From positions 1 to 64,000 of the forward strand of contig JAEXZS010000085.1 in assembly GCA_023451375.1 (NCBI GenBank): DNA of 64,000 bases. Direction: 5' to 3'. Position 1 is the first letter of the stretch. Each line of letters opens with the position of its first letter. Positions 36,573 to 46,699 of this stretch are shown here, one piece after another. A program made the position numbers and the translations under genes. The stretch comes from Pseudomonadota bacterium. GTDB lineage: Bacteria > Pseudomonadota > Alphaproteobacteria > Caulobacterales > Caulobacteraceae. Below the pieces are notes generated by a model. The model made no database searches and was not told the origin of the DNA. It saw only the letters and a list, made by a program, of their open reading frames with translations.

Positions 36573-36616
36573 TCCGTCATTCCGGGTTTCGCGGCGCCAA
36601 TTCCCGAACTGACGGA
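36573..36616. repeat. Palindromic REP-like element between convergent genes
   Basis: TCCGTCATTCCGGG against CCCGAACTGACGGA, 14-bp arms with two mismatches, 16-base loop (GCGGCGCC inside). The CGTCATTCCGGG core recurs widely between alphaproteobacterial genes (recalled). It probably also acts as terminator for the oxidoreductase and osmC genes. Confidence 0.65.
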
Positions 36617-36622
36617 TGGCCC

Positions 36623-37087
36623 TCAGCCGACGGCGGCATCGACGGTGATGGTCGAGCGCACCGAATGGGCCATGTCGCAGTGTTCGTGCGCCTGATGGTG
36701 CAGGGCGTCGAGCTCGGCTTGGTCCGGCTGACGGCCCGAGAAGACGGCGACGGGCCGCAGCGTCACCCGGGCCAGGTAGCGCTTACCGGTCTCGTCGCGG
36801 TCCAGCTCGCCGGACGCGGCGTCGCGGTAGGAATCGACCACCAGGTCCGCATGCGCCGCGAAGGCCAGGAACCACAGCATGTGGCAGCTGGACAGCGAGG
36901 CGATCATCGCCTCCTCCGGATCGACGGCCGAGGCGTCGGACATCGGCACGGGCACGCTGGCCGGCGCGGACGAGGCGGGCACGACCGCACCGCCGTCGAA
37001 GGTCCAGCGGTGGGCGCGGCTGTAGCGCTTGTCGACGAAAGGCTGATCGCCCCGCTTCCATTCGATGGTCGCCCGGTGCGCGCTCAT
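36623..37087 (-). CDS. OsmC family peroxide-reducing protein
   Basis: A 154-residue protein of the OsmC/Ohr fold: ATIEWKRGDQPFVDKRYSRA, then the two reactive cysteines in ASLSSCHMLWFLAFAAHA (about residue 68) and AHEHCDMAHSVRST (about residue 138). Such proteins reduce organic hydroperoxides with dihydrolipoyl partners. It sits beside the oxidoreductase/Rrf2 pair, separated by a palindrome and on the opposite strand. Confidence 0.88.
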   Translation of the reverse strand: MSAHRATIEWKRGDQPFVDKRYSRAHRWTFDGGAVVPASSAPASVPVPMSDASAVDPEEAMIASLSSCHMLWFLAFAAHADLVVDSYRDAASGELDRDETGKRYLARVTLRPVAVFSGRQPDQAELDALHHQAHEHCDMAHSVRSTITVDAAVG

Positions 37088-37101
37088 GCCCGTCTCCTCT
37101 G

Positions 37102-37794
37102 TCAGTCGGCCAGGATCGTATAGAGCATCTGCGCGCGAACCTCGAAGCCCAGCGAGCGATAGAAGGCGATGGTCCTCCCGTGATCGGCGAAGGCGTGCAG
37201 GAAGGCCGCCTCGCCCGAGGCCAGGATTTCCCCGACCACCGCCCGCGACAACGCCGCCGCCAGCCCCTGGCCGCGATGATCGGGATGAGTGCAGACGCCG
37301 CTCAGTTCGGTGAAGCCGTCCACGCGCAGCCGCCGCCCGGCCATGGCGATCAGTTCGCCGTCGCGCTTCGCGCCGATGAACGGCCCCAGCCGCCGCGTCC
37401 GCGACCGGAAGGGACCGGGCCTGGTTAGGGTCGCCAGCGCCAGCATGGCTGGACCGTCGGTCTCGGTCAGGGTCTCATACGCCAGGCTCGACCCGCCGGG
37501 CGTCAGTTCGGTCGCCGTCATCTGCACCAGGGCCACGCGGCGTGCGACGCCGACGCCCTCCGGCAGGACATCGACCATGGGCCCGCCCACCGCTTCGACC
37601 AGACCGGCGCCGGGATGGCGATGCGCCAATTCCGTCAGGCGCGCTCGGCTCTCGGGCGAGGCGTCGGCGGCGGCCAGGAAGACCCCGACCTCCGGGTCGA
37701 TGCGCACGGCGCGCACGTCCGAGTCGGGCGTCGCGAACGGAGACAACCGGGTGGTCAGGGCGTTCCAGACGGCGCGGTCGAGGGGATGGCTCAT
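37102..37794 (-). CDS. GNAT family N-acetyltransferase (FR47-like)
   Basis: A 230-residue protein whose C-terminal half is a GNAT domain: LSGVCTHPDHRGQGLAAALS (acetyl-CoA binding, Q/RxxGxG/A form) and HAFADHGRTIAFYRSLGFEV. The N-terminal half is a degenerate repeat of the fold, as in FR47-like enzymes. Substrate unknown. It lies 14 bp upstream of osmC on the same strand, so the two are probably co-transcribed. Confidence 0.8.
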   Translation of the reverse strand: MSHPLDRAVWNALTTRLSPFATPDSDVRAVRIDPEVGVFLAAADASPESRARLTELAHRHPGAGLVEAVGGPMVDVLPEGVGVARRVALVQMTATELTPGGSSLAYETLTETDGPAMLALATLTRPGPFRSRTRRLGPFIGAKRDGELIAMAGRRLRVDGFTELSGVCTHPDHRGQGLAAALSRAVVGEILASGEAAFLHAFADHGRTIAFYRSLGFEVRAQMLYTILAD

Positions 37795-37871
37795 GGCCGA
37801 CGATCTAGGCGTCGACGGCCGAAGGCGGAATGGCCCGAAGCGACGCCGCGTCCGGAAACCGCCGTCTCCCT

Positions 37872-37985
37872 TTCGTCATCCTCGGGCTTGACCCGAGGAT
37901 CAGACGTGTTTCCCCATCCCGTAGGAACGGCCTTCACCTCATAGGCGCGCCTATGATCCGACCCTCGGGTCAAGCCCGACGGTGA
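37872..37985. repeat. Inverted repeat with CCTCGGGCTTGACCCGAGG cores
   Basis: TCGTCATCCTCGGGCTTGAC and CCGAGGATC at the left (a palindrome in itself), and GACCCTCGGGTCAAGCCCGA at the right, with a small palindrome ATAGGCGCGCCTAT between. This is a REP-like intergenic element of a family common in alphaproteobacteria (recalled). It occupies most of the space between the GNAT gene start and the trpS stop. Confidence 0.7.
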
Positions 37986-38000
37986 CGGAGGCGTGGAAGC

Positions 38001-39050
<1,050 letters not shown>

Positions 39051-39172
39051 GGTTCGGGTCTCGAAGGGTCAAGGTCAGGCATGGCGAAGGGAACGGCGTT
39101 CAGCCGCGCCATCGCCATCCGGAGGGGAAGCCCGAAGTCGTCATGGTCTCGCGCTTATCGGTTCGCGGTTCG

Positions 39173-40768
39173 TCAGTCCAGACCGGACGCCCGTCCCGCG
39201 CCGGGCTCTCGGCGCAGCACGCCCTTGAGTTCTGACAGGGATACGGCGCGGAACACCAGCAGGCCCGCGCCATAGACCGCCGCCCCGGCGCCGCAGACGA
39301 TCAGCACCGCCGCCTCCTTGGCCAGGAACAGGTCGCTGAGCAGCGGGTAGGCGACGCCGGCGGCGAAGAGCAGGGCGGCCATCACCGCGCTGGCCGCGAG
39401 GATGCGCGACAGCCGCGACATGAAGGCGGGGGACGGCCGCCATGTGTCTTCCCTCACCAGCGTCCCGGCCAACAGGGCGACGTTGACCCAGGCCGAGGCG
39501 CTGGTGGCGATGGCGAGGCCCAGCACGCCGTCCCAGCCCCTCGACCCAAACCAGAAGAACAGGACCGAGCCCAGCAGGACCGTCAGGATCACCGATGACA
39601 CGGCGAAGATCATCGGCCGCCTCGTGTCCTCGCGCGCGAAGAAGGGGGGGGTCAGCACCTTGACCAGGACGAAGGCCGGCACGCCCCAGGCGAACTGGCG
39701 CAGCACGTCGGCCGTTCGCGCCGCGTCCGCCGAGGTGAAGGCCGCGCGCGTCACCGTGGCGTCGATGATGAAGAAGGGAATGACGAACAGGGCCACGCCG
39801 GCCGGAAGGGCGAAGGCCAGGGCCAGCCCCAGTCCGTCGTCCATCGTCTTGCGCCCTCCCGCGTGGTCGCCGGATACGAAGGCCCGGGTGAGCCGCGGCA
39901 CCAGGGCGAGGCCCAGCGCCACCCCGACCAGCCCGAGCGGCAGCTGGTACAGGCGGTCCGCGTTGTACAGCACCGACCGCGCGCCTTCGTTCGACCCGGC
40001 CAGGAATTGGCTGACCAGGGAGTTGATCTGGAAGGCGCCGCCCGCCAGCACGCCGGGCACGGCCAGGCTCAGGGTCTTCTTCACGCCCGGCGTCAGGCGC
40101 GGCCAGGAAAGGCGAACGCCCACGCCGAGCCGCCGCACGCCCCACCACAGCAGGCCTGCCTGGATAACGCCGGATACGGTGACCGCCGCGCTCACCGCCA
40201 TCAGGATCTCCGGCTGGGACATGGGCGTGACGCTGGGCGCGATCAGCGGAACCAGGGTGCACAGGTTCAGGAACACCGGCGCCCCCGCCGACAAGGCGAA
40301 CCGCCCGCCGGTGTTCAGCACGCCCGACAGCAGCGAGGCGATGGTCATGCACGCCAGGTACGGCATGGTCAGCTGCGCCGCCGTCGCCGCCGCCTTCATC
40401 ACCCCCGCGTCGTCGCGCCATGCCGACAGCAGCCACGGCATGGCCCAGGGCATGATCAGCTGAAGCAGGATGCAGAAGCCGGCGACAACGGCGAAGATGA
40501 AGCTCAGCGCCTCGGACGCCGTCACCGCCGCCGCCGCCTCGCCCTCGCGCTGCCGCACCCCGCCGTAGATCGGCACGAACGCCTGGGCGAAGGCGCCCTC
40601 GGCGAACAGGCGCCGGAACATGTTGGGCAGCATCAGGGCCGTGGTGAAGGCGTCCATCATCGGCCCCTGGCCGAAGCGCGCCGACAGGAACAGGTCACGG
40701 GCGAACCCCAGGACGCGGCTGCCCAGCGTCAGGGTGGCTTGCACCAGGGTGTTGCGGGCGAGGCTCAT
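39173..40768 (-). CDS. murJ: Lipid II flippase MurJ
   Basis: An inner-membrane protein of 531 residues with about 14 hydrophobic helices; it translocates lipid-linked peptidoglycan precursor. Seen: TLGSRVLGFARDLFLSARFG, QGPMMDAFTTALMLPNMFRR and LFAEGAFAQAFVPIY at the N-terminus, which are MVF/MurJ hallmarks with the essential Arg and Asp residues. It lies between glnD and trpS on the same strand, an arrangement common in alphaproteobacteria (recalled). Confidence 0.95.
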   Translation of the reverse strand: MSLARNTLVQATLTLGSRVLGFARDLFLSARFGQGPMMDAFTTALMLPNMFRRLFAEGAFAQAFVPIYGGVRQREGEAAAAVTASEALSFIFAVVAGFCILLQLIMPWAMPWLLSAWRDDAGVMKAAATAAQLTMPYLACMTIASLLSGVLNTGGRFALSAGAPVFLNLCTLVPLIAPSVTPMSQPEILMAVSAAVTVSGVIQAGLLWWGVRRLGVGVRLSWPRLTPGVKKTLSLAVPGVLAGGAFQINSLVSQFLAGSNEGARSVLYNADRLYQLPLGLVGVALGLALVPRLTRAFVSGDHAGGRKTMDDGLGLALAFALPAGVALFVIPFFIIDATVTRAAFTSADAARTADVLRQFAWGVPAFVLVKVLTPPFFAREDTRRPMIFAVSSVILTVLLGSVLFFWFGSRGWDGVLGLAIATSASAWVNVALLAGTLVREDTWRPSPAFMSRLSRILAASAVMAALLFAAGVAYPLLSDLFLAKEAAVLIVCGAGAAVYGAGLLVFRAVSLSELKGVLRREPGAGRASGLD

Positions 40769-40795
40769 CGGACTTCCAGCGGCTGACGGGCCCGC

Positions 40796-43501
40796 TTAGC
40801 GCGCTTCCACGGATGACGATACGGCCTTGGCGCGCGGACTGCGGCGGCCCAGTTCGGACACGTCACGTGCGCTGGCGCGGGCGGTGGCGACCTTGCGTCC
40901 GGCGGGGGCGGGGGCGCGGCTGTCCAGCACCGCCTCCAGCGCCGCCTTCAGTTCCGACGCCACCTCCTCCGAGGCGATTTTCCGCCCCTTGCCGTCGACC
41001 ACGTAGAAGCTGTCCACCGCCCGCTCGCCGAAACTGGCGACGTGAGCCGAGCGTATGTTCAGTCCCTGATCGTTGAACACGCGTGACAGGGCCGCCAGCA
41101 GGCCGGGGCGGTCGGCGCCCGACACCTCGACCACCGTCGCCGCCTCGCTGGCGTGGTGATCGATCATCACGACGGGGCGCACCTCGAAGGCGGCCTTGCG
41201 GGCGTTGACCGCCGGCTCGGGCGCCTTGCCGATCCGCCCGTCGCCACGCGCGGCCCGTTCCAGCGCCTCCAGCAACCGTTCCAGCCGGCGCGGCTCCGCC
41301 TGGCCGTAGGGCAGGCCGGCCCCGTCCTGCACCCGGAACACGTCCAGCACCACGCCCTCGGACGTGGCGACCCTGGCGTCGACGATATCCGCGCCGGCCG
41401 CCGCCATGGTCTGGGCCAGGTCGGCGAACAGGCCGGGCCGATCGGCGGCGGCGATGGAGATCTGGGTCGTCTGGACGGGAAGGCCCTCGACCGCCGGCGT
41501 CGGCTGGGCCTCGGCCGCCGCCCCCGTCTCATGGGCGCGCGCGACCAGGGCGGGGTGGTCGGCCAGAGGATCCTCGCGCACCACGTCCTCGCCCCGGAAC
41601 AGGGCGGCGACCTGGTTGTAGAGGGCGCGCATCAGCTGGCCCTTCCAGCCGTTCCAGACCCCCGGACCGACGGCGCGGATGTCGGCGACGGTCAGCACCA
41701 GCAGCATACGCAGCCGCTCCGGATCGCCGACCAGTTCGGCGAAGGCCCGCACAGTGGCCGGGTCCGAGACGTCCCGCTTTTGGGCGTAGTCCGACAGGGC
41801 CAGATGGTTGCGCACCAGCCAGACCACCAGTTCGATCCGGCGCGGATCGACGCCCAGCCGCTCGCAGGCGCGGCGCGCGGCGATGGCGCCGTCCTCCAGC
41901 TGCCCCCGCTCGCCGCCCTTGCCGACATCGTGCAGCAGCATGCCCAGCATCAGGGCTTCCATGTCGGCGATCAGATGCACGATCTCGGTCGACATCGGGT
42001 GGTCGGCCTTCAGCTTGCCGCGCGCGATGTCGTTGATGACGCCGATGGCCTGCAGCGTGTGCTCGTCCACCGTATAGGCGTGATACATGTTGAACTGGGT
42101 CTGGCCGACGATCCGTCCCCATTCGGGCAGGAAGCGGCCCAGCAGCCCCGTCTCGTTCATCAGCGTCAGGGTGCGATAGGGCCGCTGCCCATGCGCCAGA
42201 ATGTCCAGGAAGGCCCGCGTCGCCGCCGGATCGCGCCTCAGCTTCGGCGTCACCAGCGACAGCGACCGCGTCACCGCCGAATAGGCGTCGGGATGCAGGT
42301 CCAGGTCATGCTTGTCGGCGCAGACGAACAGGGTCAGCAGCTTGACCGGATCGCGCTGGAACACCTCCGGCCCGTCCACCGACAACCGCCCTTGGTCGAT
42401 CGACAGTCCAGCCACGTCGAGCCGCCTGCGATTGGGCCGGAACGGGCTCATCAGCCGCGACAGGCCCGACGCTGTCTTCTGGTGCCGCGCCTCCAGCTTG
42501 GCCGACATGGCGCGCGTCAGGGCGCCGACGTCGCGCGCCACCAGGAAGTAGCGGCGCATGAACCGTTCCACCGCCGGCTCGTCGCCGCGCCCGCGCCAGC
42601 CCATGCGTCGAGCCACCTCGGGCTGAAGGTCGAACGTCAGCTTTTCCTCCGCCCGCCCGGCGATCAGGTGCATGTGGATCCGCACCCGCCACAGGAAGTC
42701 GAACGCCTCGTCCGACGTCCGCCGTTCGCGCGGGGTGAACAGCTCGTCCATCACCGCCGCGCCAAGCCGGCTCTCCGGGGCCAGCGAGCGGGCGATCCAA
42801 TACAGGGTGTTCAGGTCGCGCAGCCCCCCCTTGCCGTCCTTGACGTTGGGCTCGACCTTGTAGCGGATGGCGCCCGCCTTCTCATGGCGCAGGTCGCGCT
42901 CCTCCAGCTTGGCGGCGATGAAGGGCCGGGGGTCGGCCTTGACCACCATGTCGCGGAAGCGCCGGATCATCAGCTCGGCCAGGGCCTCGTCCCCGACCAG
43001 GAAACGCGCCTCCAGCAGGGTGGTGCGAACCGTCATGTCGCTCTTCGCCAGCGCCAGGCATTCGTCGAGCGAACGCGCCGCCGGACCGACCCTCGCCCCC
43101 AGGTCCCACAGGACGTAGAGGACGAACTCGATCACCTTCTCGGCGCGGGGCGTCGCCTTGCCGGGACGCAGGAACAGCAGGTCCAGGTCGGAGAACGGCG
43201 CCAGCACCCGCCGCCCGTAGCCCCCCACCGCGACCAGGGCCAGCCGCTCGCTCTCGACCGGCGACACCGGCCACAGCGTTTCGGTCGCCACGGCCCACAG
43301 CGCCGTCAGCATCTCGTCGGCCGCGGCGGCGTACAGCCGCGCCACGTCTCGGCCGTTCATGCCCGCCTCCAGCTTGCGCTGCGCCCTCGCGCGGGCCGCG
43401 TCGTAGCGGTCCTTCAGCAAGGCGGCGACGGCGGCGCGGGGGTCCTGGGCGCGCGCGGCCTCTACGAGGCGGTCATCCAGGGGCGTCGACGCATCGGGCA
43501 T
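40796..43501 (-). CDS. glnD: Bifunctional PII uridylyltransferase/uridylyl-removing enzyme
   Basis: The nitrogen sensor GlnD, 901 residues. Domains in order: nucleotidyltransferase (VGGYGRRVLAPFSDLDLLFL, with the G-G-D-x-D pattern, about residues 98-117), a helical linker, the HD hydrolase (MLGMLLHDVGKGGERGQ near residue 520) and two ACT domains (TQISIAADRPGLFADLAQTM-like and VVEVSGADRPGLLAALSRVF). It uridylylates PII when glutamine is low. The tail (ARASARDVSELGRRSPRAK) is a basic extension. It precedes murJ by 27 bp on the same strand. Confidence 0.96.
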   Translation of the reverse strand: MPDASTPLDDRLVEAARAQDPRAAVAALLKDRYDAARARAQRKLEAGMNGRDVARLYAAAADEMLTALWAVATETLWPVSPVESERLALVAVGGYGRRVLAPFSDLDLLFLRPGKATPRAEKVIEFVLYVLWDLGARVGPAARSLDECLALAKSDMTVRTTLLEARFLVGDEALAELMIRRFRDMVVKADPRPFIAAKLEERDLRHEKAGAIRYKVEPNVKDGKGGLRDLNTLYWIARSLAPESRLGAAVMDELFTPRERRTSDEAFDFLWRVRIHMHLIAGRAEEKLTFDLQPEVARRMGWRGRGDEPAVERFMRRYFLVARDVGALTRAMSAKLEARHQKTASGLSRLMSPFRPNRRRLDVAGLSIDQGRLSVDGPEVFQRDPVKLLTLFVCADKHDLDLHPDAYSAVTRSLSLVTPKLRRDPAATRAFLDILAHGQRPYRTLTLMNETGLLGRFLPEWGRIVGQTQFNMYHAYTVDEHTLQAIGVINDIARGKLKADHPMSTEIVHLIADMEALMLGMLLHDVGKGGERGQLEDGAIAARRACERLGVDPRRIELVVWLVRNHLALSDYAQKRDVSDPATVRAFAELVGDPERLRMLLVLTVADIRAVGPGVWNGWKGQLMRALYNQVAALFRGEDVVREDPLADHPALVARAHETGAAAEAQPTPAVEGLPVQTTQISIAAADRPGLFADLAQTMAAAGADIVDARVATSEGVVLDVFRVQDGAGLPYGQAEPRRLERLLEALERAARGDGRIGKAPEPAVNARKAAFEVRPVVMIDHHASEAATVVEVSGADRPGLLAALSRVFNDQGLNIRSAHVASFGERAVDSFYVVDGKGRKIASEEVASELKAALEAVLDSRAPAPAGRKVATARASARDVSELGRRSPRAKAVSSSVEAR

Positions 43502-43551
43502 GGCCCGATCATAGGCGGCGGCGGCGGGCGTGTCGTGCTAAAGGCGCGCGC

Positions 43552-44715
43552 GTGAGCGACCGCCTCAAGACATTCATCCGCCAGCGAGCGTCCGACCTCG
43601 GCTTCGATGTTTGCCGCTTCGCCTCGGCCACTGACGCCTGGCCGGCGGGCGATCGGCTGCGCGCGTTCGTCGGCGACGGCCGCCATGGCGAGATGGAATG
43701 GATGGAGACGACGCTGGACCGCCGCGCCCACCCTACCGCCATGTGGGACGGAGCGCGGACGGCGGTGGTGCTGGGCATGAACTACGGACCCGACCGGGAC
43801 CCGCTGCCGGAACTGGCGGACCGCTCGGCCGGCTACGTCTCCGTCTATGCGCGCGGCGACGATTATCACGAGGTGATCAAGGGCCGGCTGAAGACCCTGG
43901 CCGGTCAGATGGCGGCGCGGCTGGGGGCGGACGTGAAGGTCTTCGTCGACACCGCCCCTCTGATGGAGAAGCCGCTGGCCCAGCGCGCCGGCCTGGGCTG
44001 GCAGGGCAAGCATACCAATCTGCTCAGCCGCACCCATGGCAACTGGCTGTTCCTGGGGACCATCCTGACCGCCGCCGAGATCGAGCCGGACGCGCCCGAG
44101 ACCGAACACTGCGGCCGCTGCACCGCCTGTCTCGACGCCTGTCCGACCAAGGCCTTTCCCGCGCCGTTTCAGCTCGATGCGCGCCGCTGCCTGTCCTATC
44201 TGACGATCGAACACGCCGGACCGTGGCCGGTGGAGTTCCGCACGGCGACGGGGTCGCGCATCTACGGCTGCGACGACTGCCTGGCGGTCTGTCCGTGGAA
44301 CAAGTTCGCGCAGAGCTCGCGCGAGATACGGCTACAGGCGCGAGAGACGCTGTCGGGCCCGCGCCTGGCCGACCTCGTCGCCCTGGACGACGCCGCCTTC
44401 CGCGCCCTCTTCGCCAGGAGCCCGGTTAAGCGGATCGGCCGCGATCGCTTCATCCGCAATGTTCTCTACGCCATCGGCAACTCGGCCGATCCCGACCTGA
44501 TCGCGCCCGCGCGCGCCCTGTTGGACGATCCGTCGCCCGTGGTGCGCGGCGCCGCCGTCTGGGCCCTGTCGCGGCTGATGGCGCCGGCGGATTTCGCGGC
44601 GCTCGGGGCCTCGGTGACCGAAGCCGATCCCGCCGTGCGCGGGGAGTGGGCCGGCTATCCTGTTTCTGACGGAAAAAGCCTTCCCGACCTTTCGCTTGAG
44701 GCCGCGAAAGGATGA
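43552..44715 (+). CDS. queG: Epoxyqueuosine reductase QueG
   Basis: Cobalamin- and Fe-S-dependent enzyme for the last step of queuosine tRNA modification, 387 residues. Seen: LGMNYGPDRDPLPELADR, VDTAPLMEKPLAQRAGLGW, WQGKHTNLLSR, and two [4Fe-4S] motifs, CGRCTACLDACPTKAF and CDDCLAVCPWNKF, then a HEAT-like C-terminus. It starts with a GTG; the glnD gene is divergent with 50 bp between. Confidence 0.95.
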   Translation: MSDRLKTFIRQRASDLGFDVCRFASATDAWPAGDRLRAFVGDGRHGEMEWMETTLDRRAHPTAMWDGARTAVVLGMNYGPDRDPLPELADRSAGYVSVYARGDDYHEVIKGRLKTLAGQMAARLGADVKVFVDTAPLMEKPLAQRAGLGWQGKHTNLLSRTHGNWLFLGTILTAAEIEPDAPETEHCGRCTACLDACPTKAFPAPFQLDARRCLSYLTIEHAGPWPVEFRTATGSRIYGCDDCLAVCPWNKFAQSSREIRLQARETLSGPRLADLVALDDAAFRALFARSPVKRIGRDRFIRNVLYAIGNSADPDLIAPARALLDDPSPVVRGAAVWALSRLMAPADFAALGASVTEADPAVRGEWAGYPVSDGKSLPDLSLEAAKG

Positions 44716-44830
44716 TCGACCTGGGGCCGCTTCACTCCGGCGTATGATGCGCGGTCTTTGACATCCTTGCCGTACGCGGCCTCGCCGGCGCCCAAGGTGC
44801 GCTTTTGCACACTATCTTTTCTAGCGCGGT

Positions 44831-45349
44831 TCAGCCCATAGCCGTGCCGACGCCCGATCCGCCGCCCGGCGCACGGGCGATGTCCAGCAACTTCAGGCGG
44901 AAGATCAGCACGGCGTTTGGCGGAATGGCGGGCGGGCCGCCCATCTCACCATAGCCAAGCTCGGGCGGGACATAGAGGATCCATTCGTCGCCGACGCGCA
45001 TCTTCTGCAGCGCCTCGGTCCAGCCGGGCACCACTGTCTCGGGCGTGAAGATGGCTGGGGCGCCCCGCGCGAAGGAGCTGTCGAACACCGTGCCGTCGAC
45101 CAGCTTGCCCTCGTATTCGACCTTGACCAGGTCGTTGCGGTCGGGACTCTCGCCGCCCGGCGGGCCGGACTGGACCACCTGATACTGCAGGCCGCTGGGC
45201 AGGGTCTGGACGCCCTCTTCGCCGGCGTTTTTCGTCATGAAGGCGGCGGCCTCGGCCTTGCCCGCCTCGGGATCGACCGGCGCCGGCTGACCGCAGGCCG
45301 ACAGCAGCAGGCCCGCGACGACGGCGGCCCTAGCCCATGCGAAGTTCAT
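44831..45349 (-). CDS. FKBP-type peptidyl-prolyl isomerase lipoprotein
   Basis: A 172-residue isomerase. A lipoprotein signal ends in LLLSAC near residue 19, then a short helical spacer, then an FKBP domain: VKVEYEGKLVDGTVFDSSFA, VVPGWTEALQKMRVGDEWIL, YVPPELGYGE and IPPNAVLIFRLKLLDI. It is anchored in the envelope and helps protein folding there. The first 20 bases of the gene overlap the 3' end of the threonine ammonia-lyase gene. Confidence 0.92.
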   Translation of the reverse strand: MNFAWARAAVVAGLLLSACGQPAPVDPEAGKAEAAAFMTKNAGEEGVQTLPSGLQYQVVQSGPPGGESPDRNDLVKVEYEGKLVDGTVFDSSFARGAPAIFTPETVVPGWTEALQKMRVGDEWILYVPPELGYGEMGGPPAIPPNAVLIFRLKLLDIARAPGGGSGVGTAMG

Positions 45350-46532
45350 ATCCCCGGTCCTTCAAGGCGTCGCCGATCTCGTCGGCGTGGGCGCTATCGC
45401 GCGTTTCGACCATGATGTCGAACTCGGCCCCCTTGGCCGGCACGTCCAGCGCCAGGCGGTTGTGGACCACGTCGATGATGTTGCCGCCCAGGCCCCCGAT
45501 CACCGCCGCCATGGCCGACAGCATGCCCGGCCGGTCGTCGCCCAGGATGCGGTAGACGATCAATCTCCGTTCACGGACCATCTCGCGGTTCAGCACCACC
45601 GCCAGCATCCGCGCGTCGATGTTGCCGCCGGTCAGCTCAATCCCGACCTTCATGCCCTTGAACCGGTCCGGATTGGCCAGCAGCGCCGCCAGGCCGCCCG
45701 CGCCGGCGCCCTCGCACACCGTCTTCTCCATCGTGGCCATGAAGGAGACGCCGCGCTCGAAATCGGCCTCGTCGACCACGAAGACCTCGTCGATCAGCCT
45801 GTCGGCCAGGCCGAACGGAATGTCGCCGACCGCCTTGATGGCGATGCCTTCGGCGATGGTCTGGCCGGTGCAGACCGGCGGCTTGCCCGCGCGTTTGGCG
45901 GTGAAGGACGGATACCGCGCCGCCTCGACGCCGAAGACCTTGATGTCCGGCTTCATAGCCTTGGCCGCGATGGCGCAGCCGGCGATCAGGCCGCCGCCGC
46001 CGATGGGGATGATCAGGGCCTCCAGCTCCGGCGCGGCCTCCAGGAACTCGATGGCGCAGACGCCCTGGCCGGCCACGATGCCCTCGTCATCAAACGCCGA
46101 GACGAAGACGTATCCCTTCTCCGCCTCCAGCCGCTTGGCCTCTTCGGTCGAACCGGTGAAGTCCAGGCCGTGGATCACTACCGTCGCCCCGTGCGAGCGG
46201 GTGCCGTTGATCTTGGCGAAGGGCGTGCCCTCCGGCATCACGATCGTCACCGGAACCCCCAGCCGGCCGCCGTGATAGGCCAGGGCCTGGGCGTGATTGC
46301 CGGCCGAGGCGGCGACCACGCCGCGCTTGCGCTCCTCCGGCGTCAGCAGCAGCAGCCGGTTCAGGGCCCCGCGCTCCTTGAAGCTGCCGGTGAAATGCAG
46401 GTTGTCGAACTTCACCCACACCTCGGCCCCGGTCAGCTGGGAAAGCCGGCGGGAGTAGCGCGTGGGCGTGTGGTCGACCTGACCCGCGATTCGTGCGCGG
46501 GCGGCCTGAATATCCTCGAAGCTGACGGGCAT
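45330..46532 (-). CDS. ilvA: Threonine ammonia-lyase with C-terminal ACT-like domain
   Basis: A PLP enzyme of 400 residues converting threonine to 2-oxobutanoate and ammonia. Seen: the PLP lysine in LHFTGSFKERGALNRLLLL, VAASAGNHAQALAYHGGRLG, IPIGGGGLIAGCAIAAKA (phosphate cup) and a C-terminal regulatory domain YRILGDDRPGMLSAMAAVIG followed by FDIMVETRDSAHADEIGDAL. The single ACT domain fits the shorter biosynthetic/catabolic type, so the symbol could also be tdcB-like. Its 3' end overlaps the FKBP gene. Confidence 0.9.
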   Translation of the reverse strand: MPVSFEDIQAARARIAGQVDHTPTRYSRRLSQLTGAEVWVKFDNLHFTGSFKERGALNRLLLLTPEERKRGVVAASAGNHAQALAYHGGRLGVPVTIVMPEGTPFAKINGTRSHGATVVIHGLDFTGSTEEAKRLEAEKGYVFVSAFDDEGIVAGQGVCAIEFLEAAPELEALIIPIGGGGLIAGCAIAAKAMKPDIKVFGVEAARYPSFTAKRAGKPPVCTGQTIAEGIAIKAVGDIPFGLADRLIDEVFVVDEADFERGVSFMATMEKTVCEGAGAGGLAALLANPDRFKGMKVGIELTGGNIDARMLAVVLNREMVRERRLIVYRILGDDRPGMLSAMAAVIGGLGGNIIDVVHNRLALDVPAKGAEFDIMVETRDSAHADEIGDALKDRGYELRMG

Positions 46533-46699
46533 CTGAGCGTTTCCATCTTCACCGGAGCCGTGCGGCCGGCGGATTCTTCTTTCGCCTGTTTCGCGCTTTG
46601 TCGGCCTCGGGTCCAGAGGCGACGCCTTGGCCGTGGAAACGACCGCCGCCGTCGTGCGATACTGGCCGAAACGTTCGTACGCCGTCCGTGGAGGAAGCC

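Noticed and set aside
41153..43555. 800-codon open frame opposite glnD
   Set aside because: Antisense shadow with Gln/His/Arg-rich composition; glnD has all its domains on the other strand.
44758..44763. TTGACA on the plus strand after queG
   Set aside because: No plus-strand gene follows; the next genes are on the minus strand, so it is probably chance.
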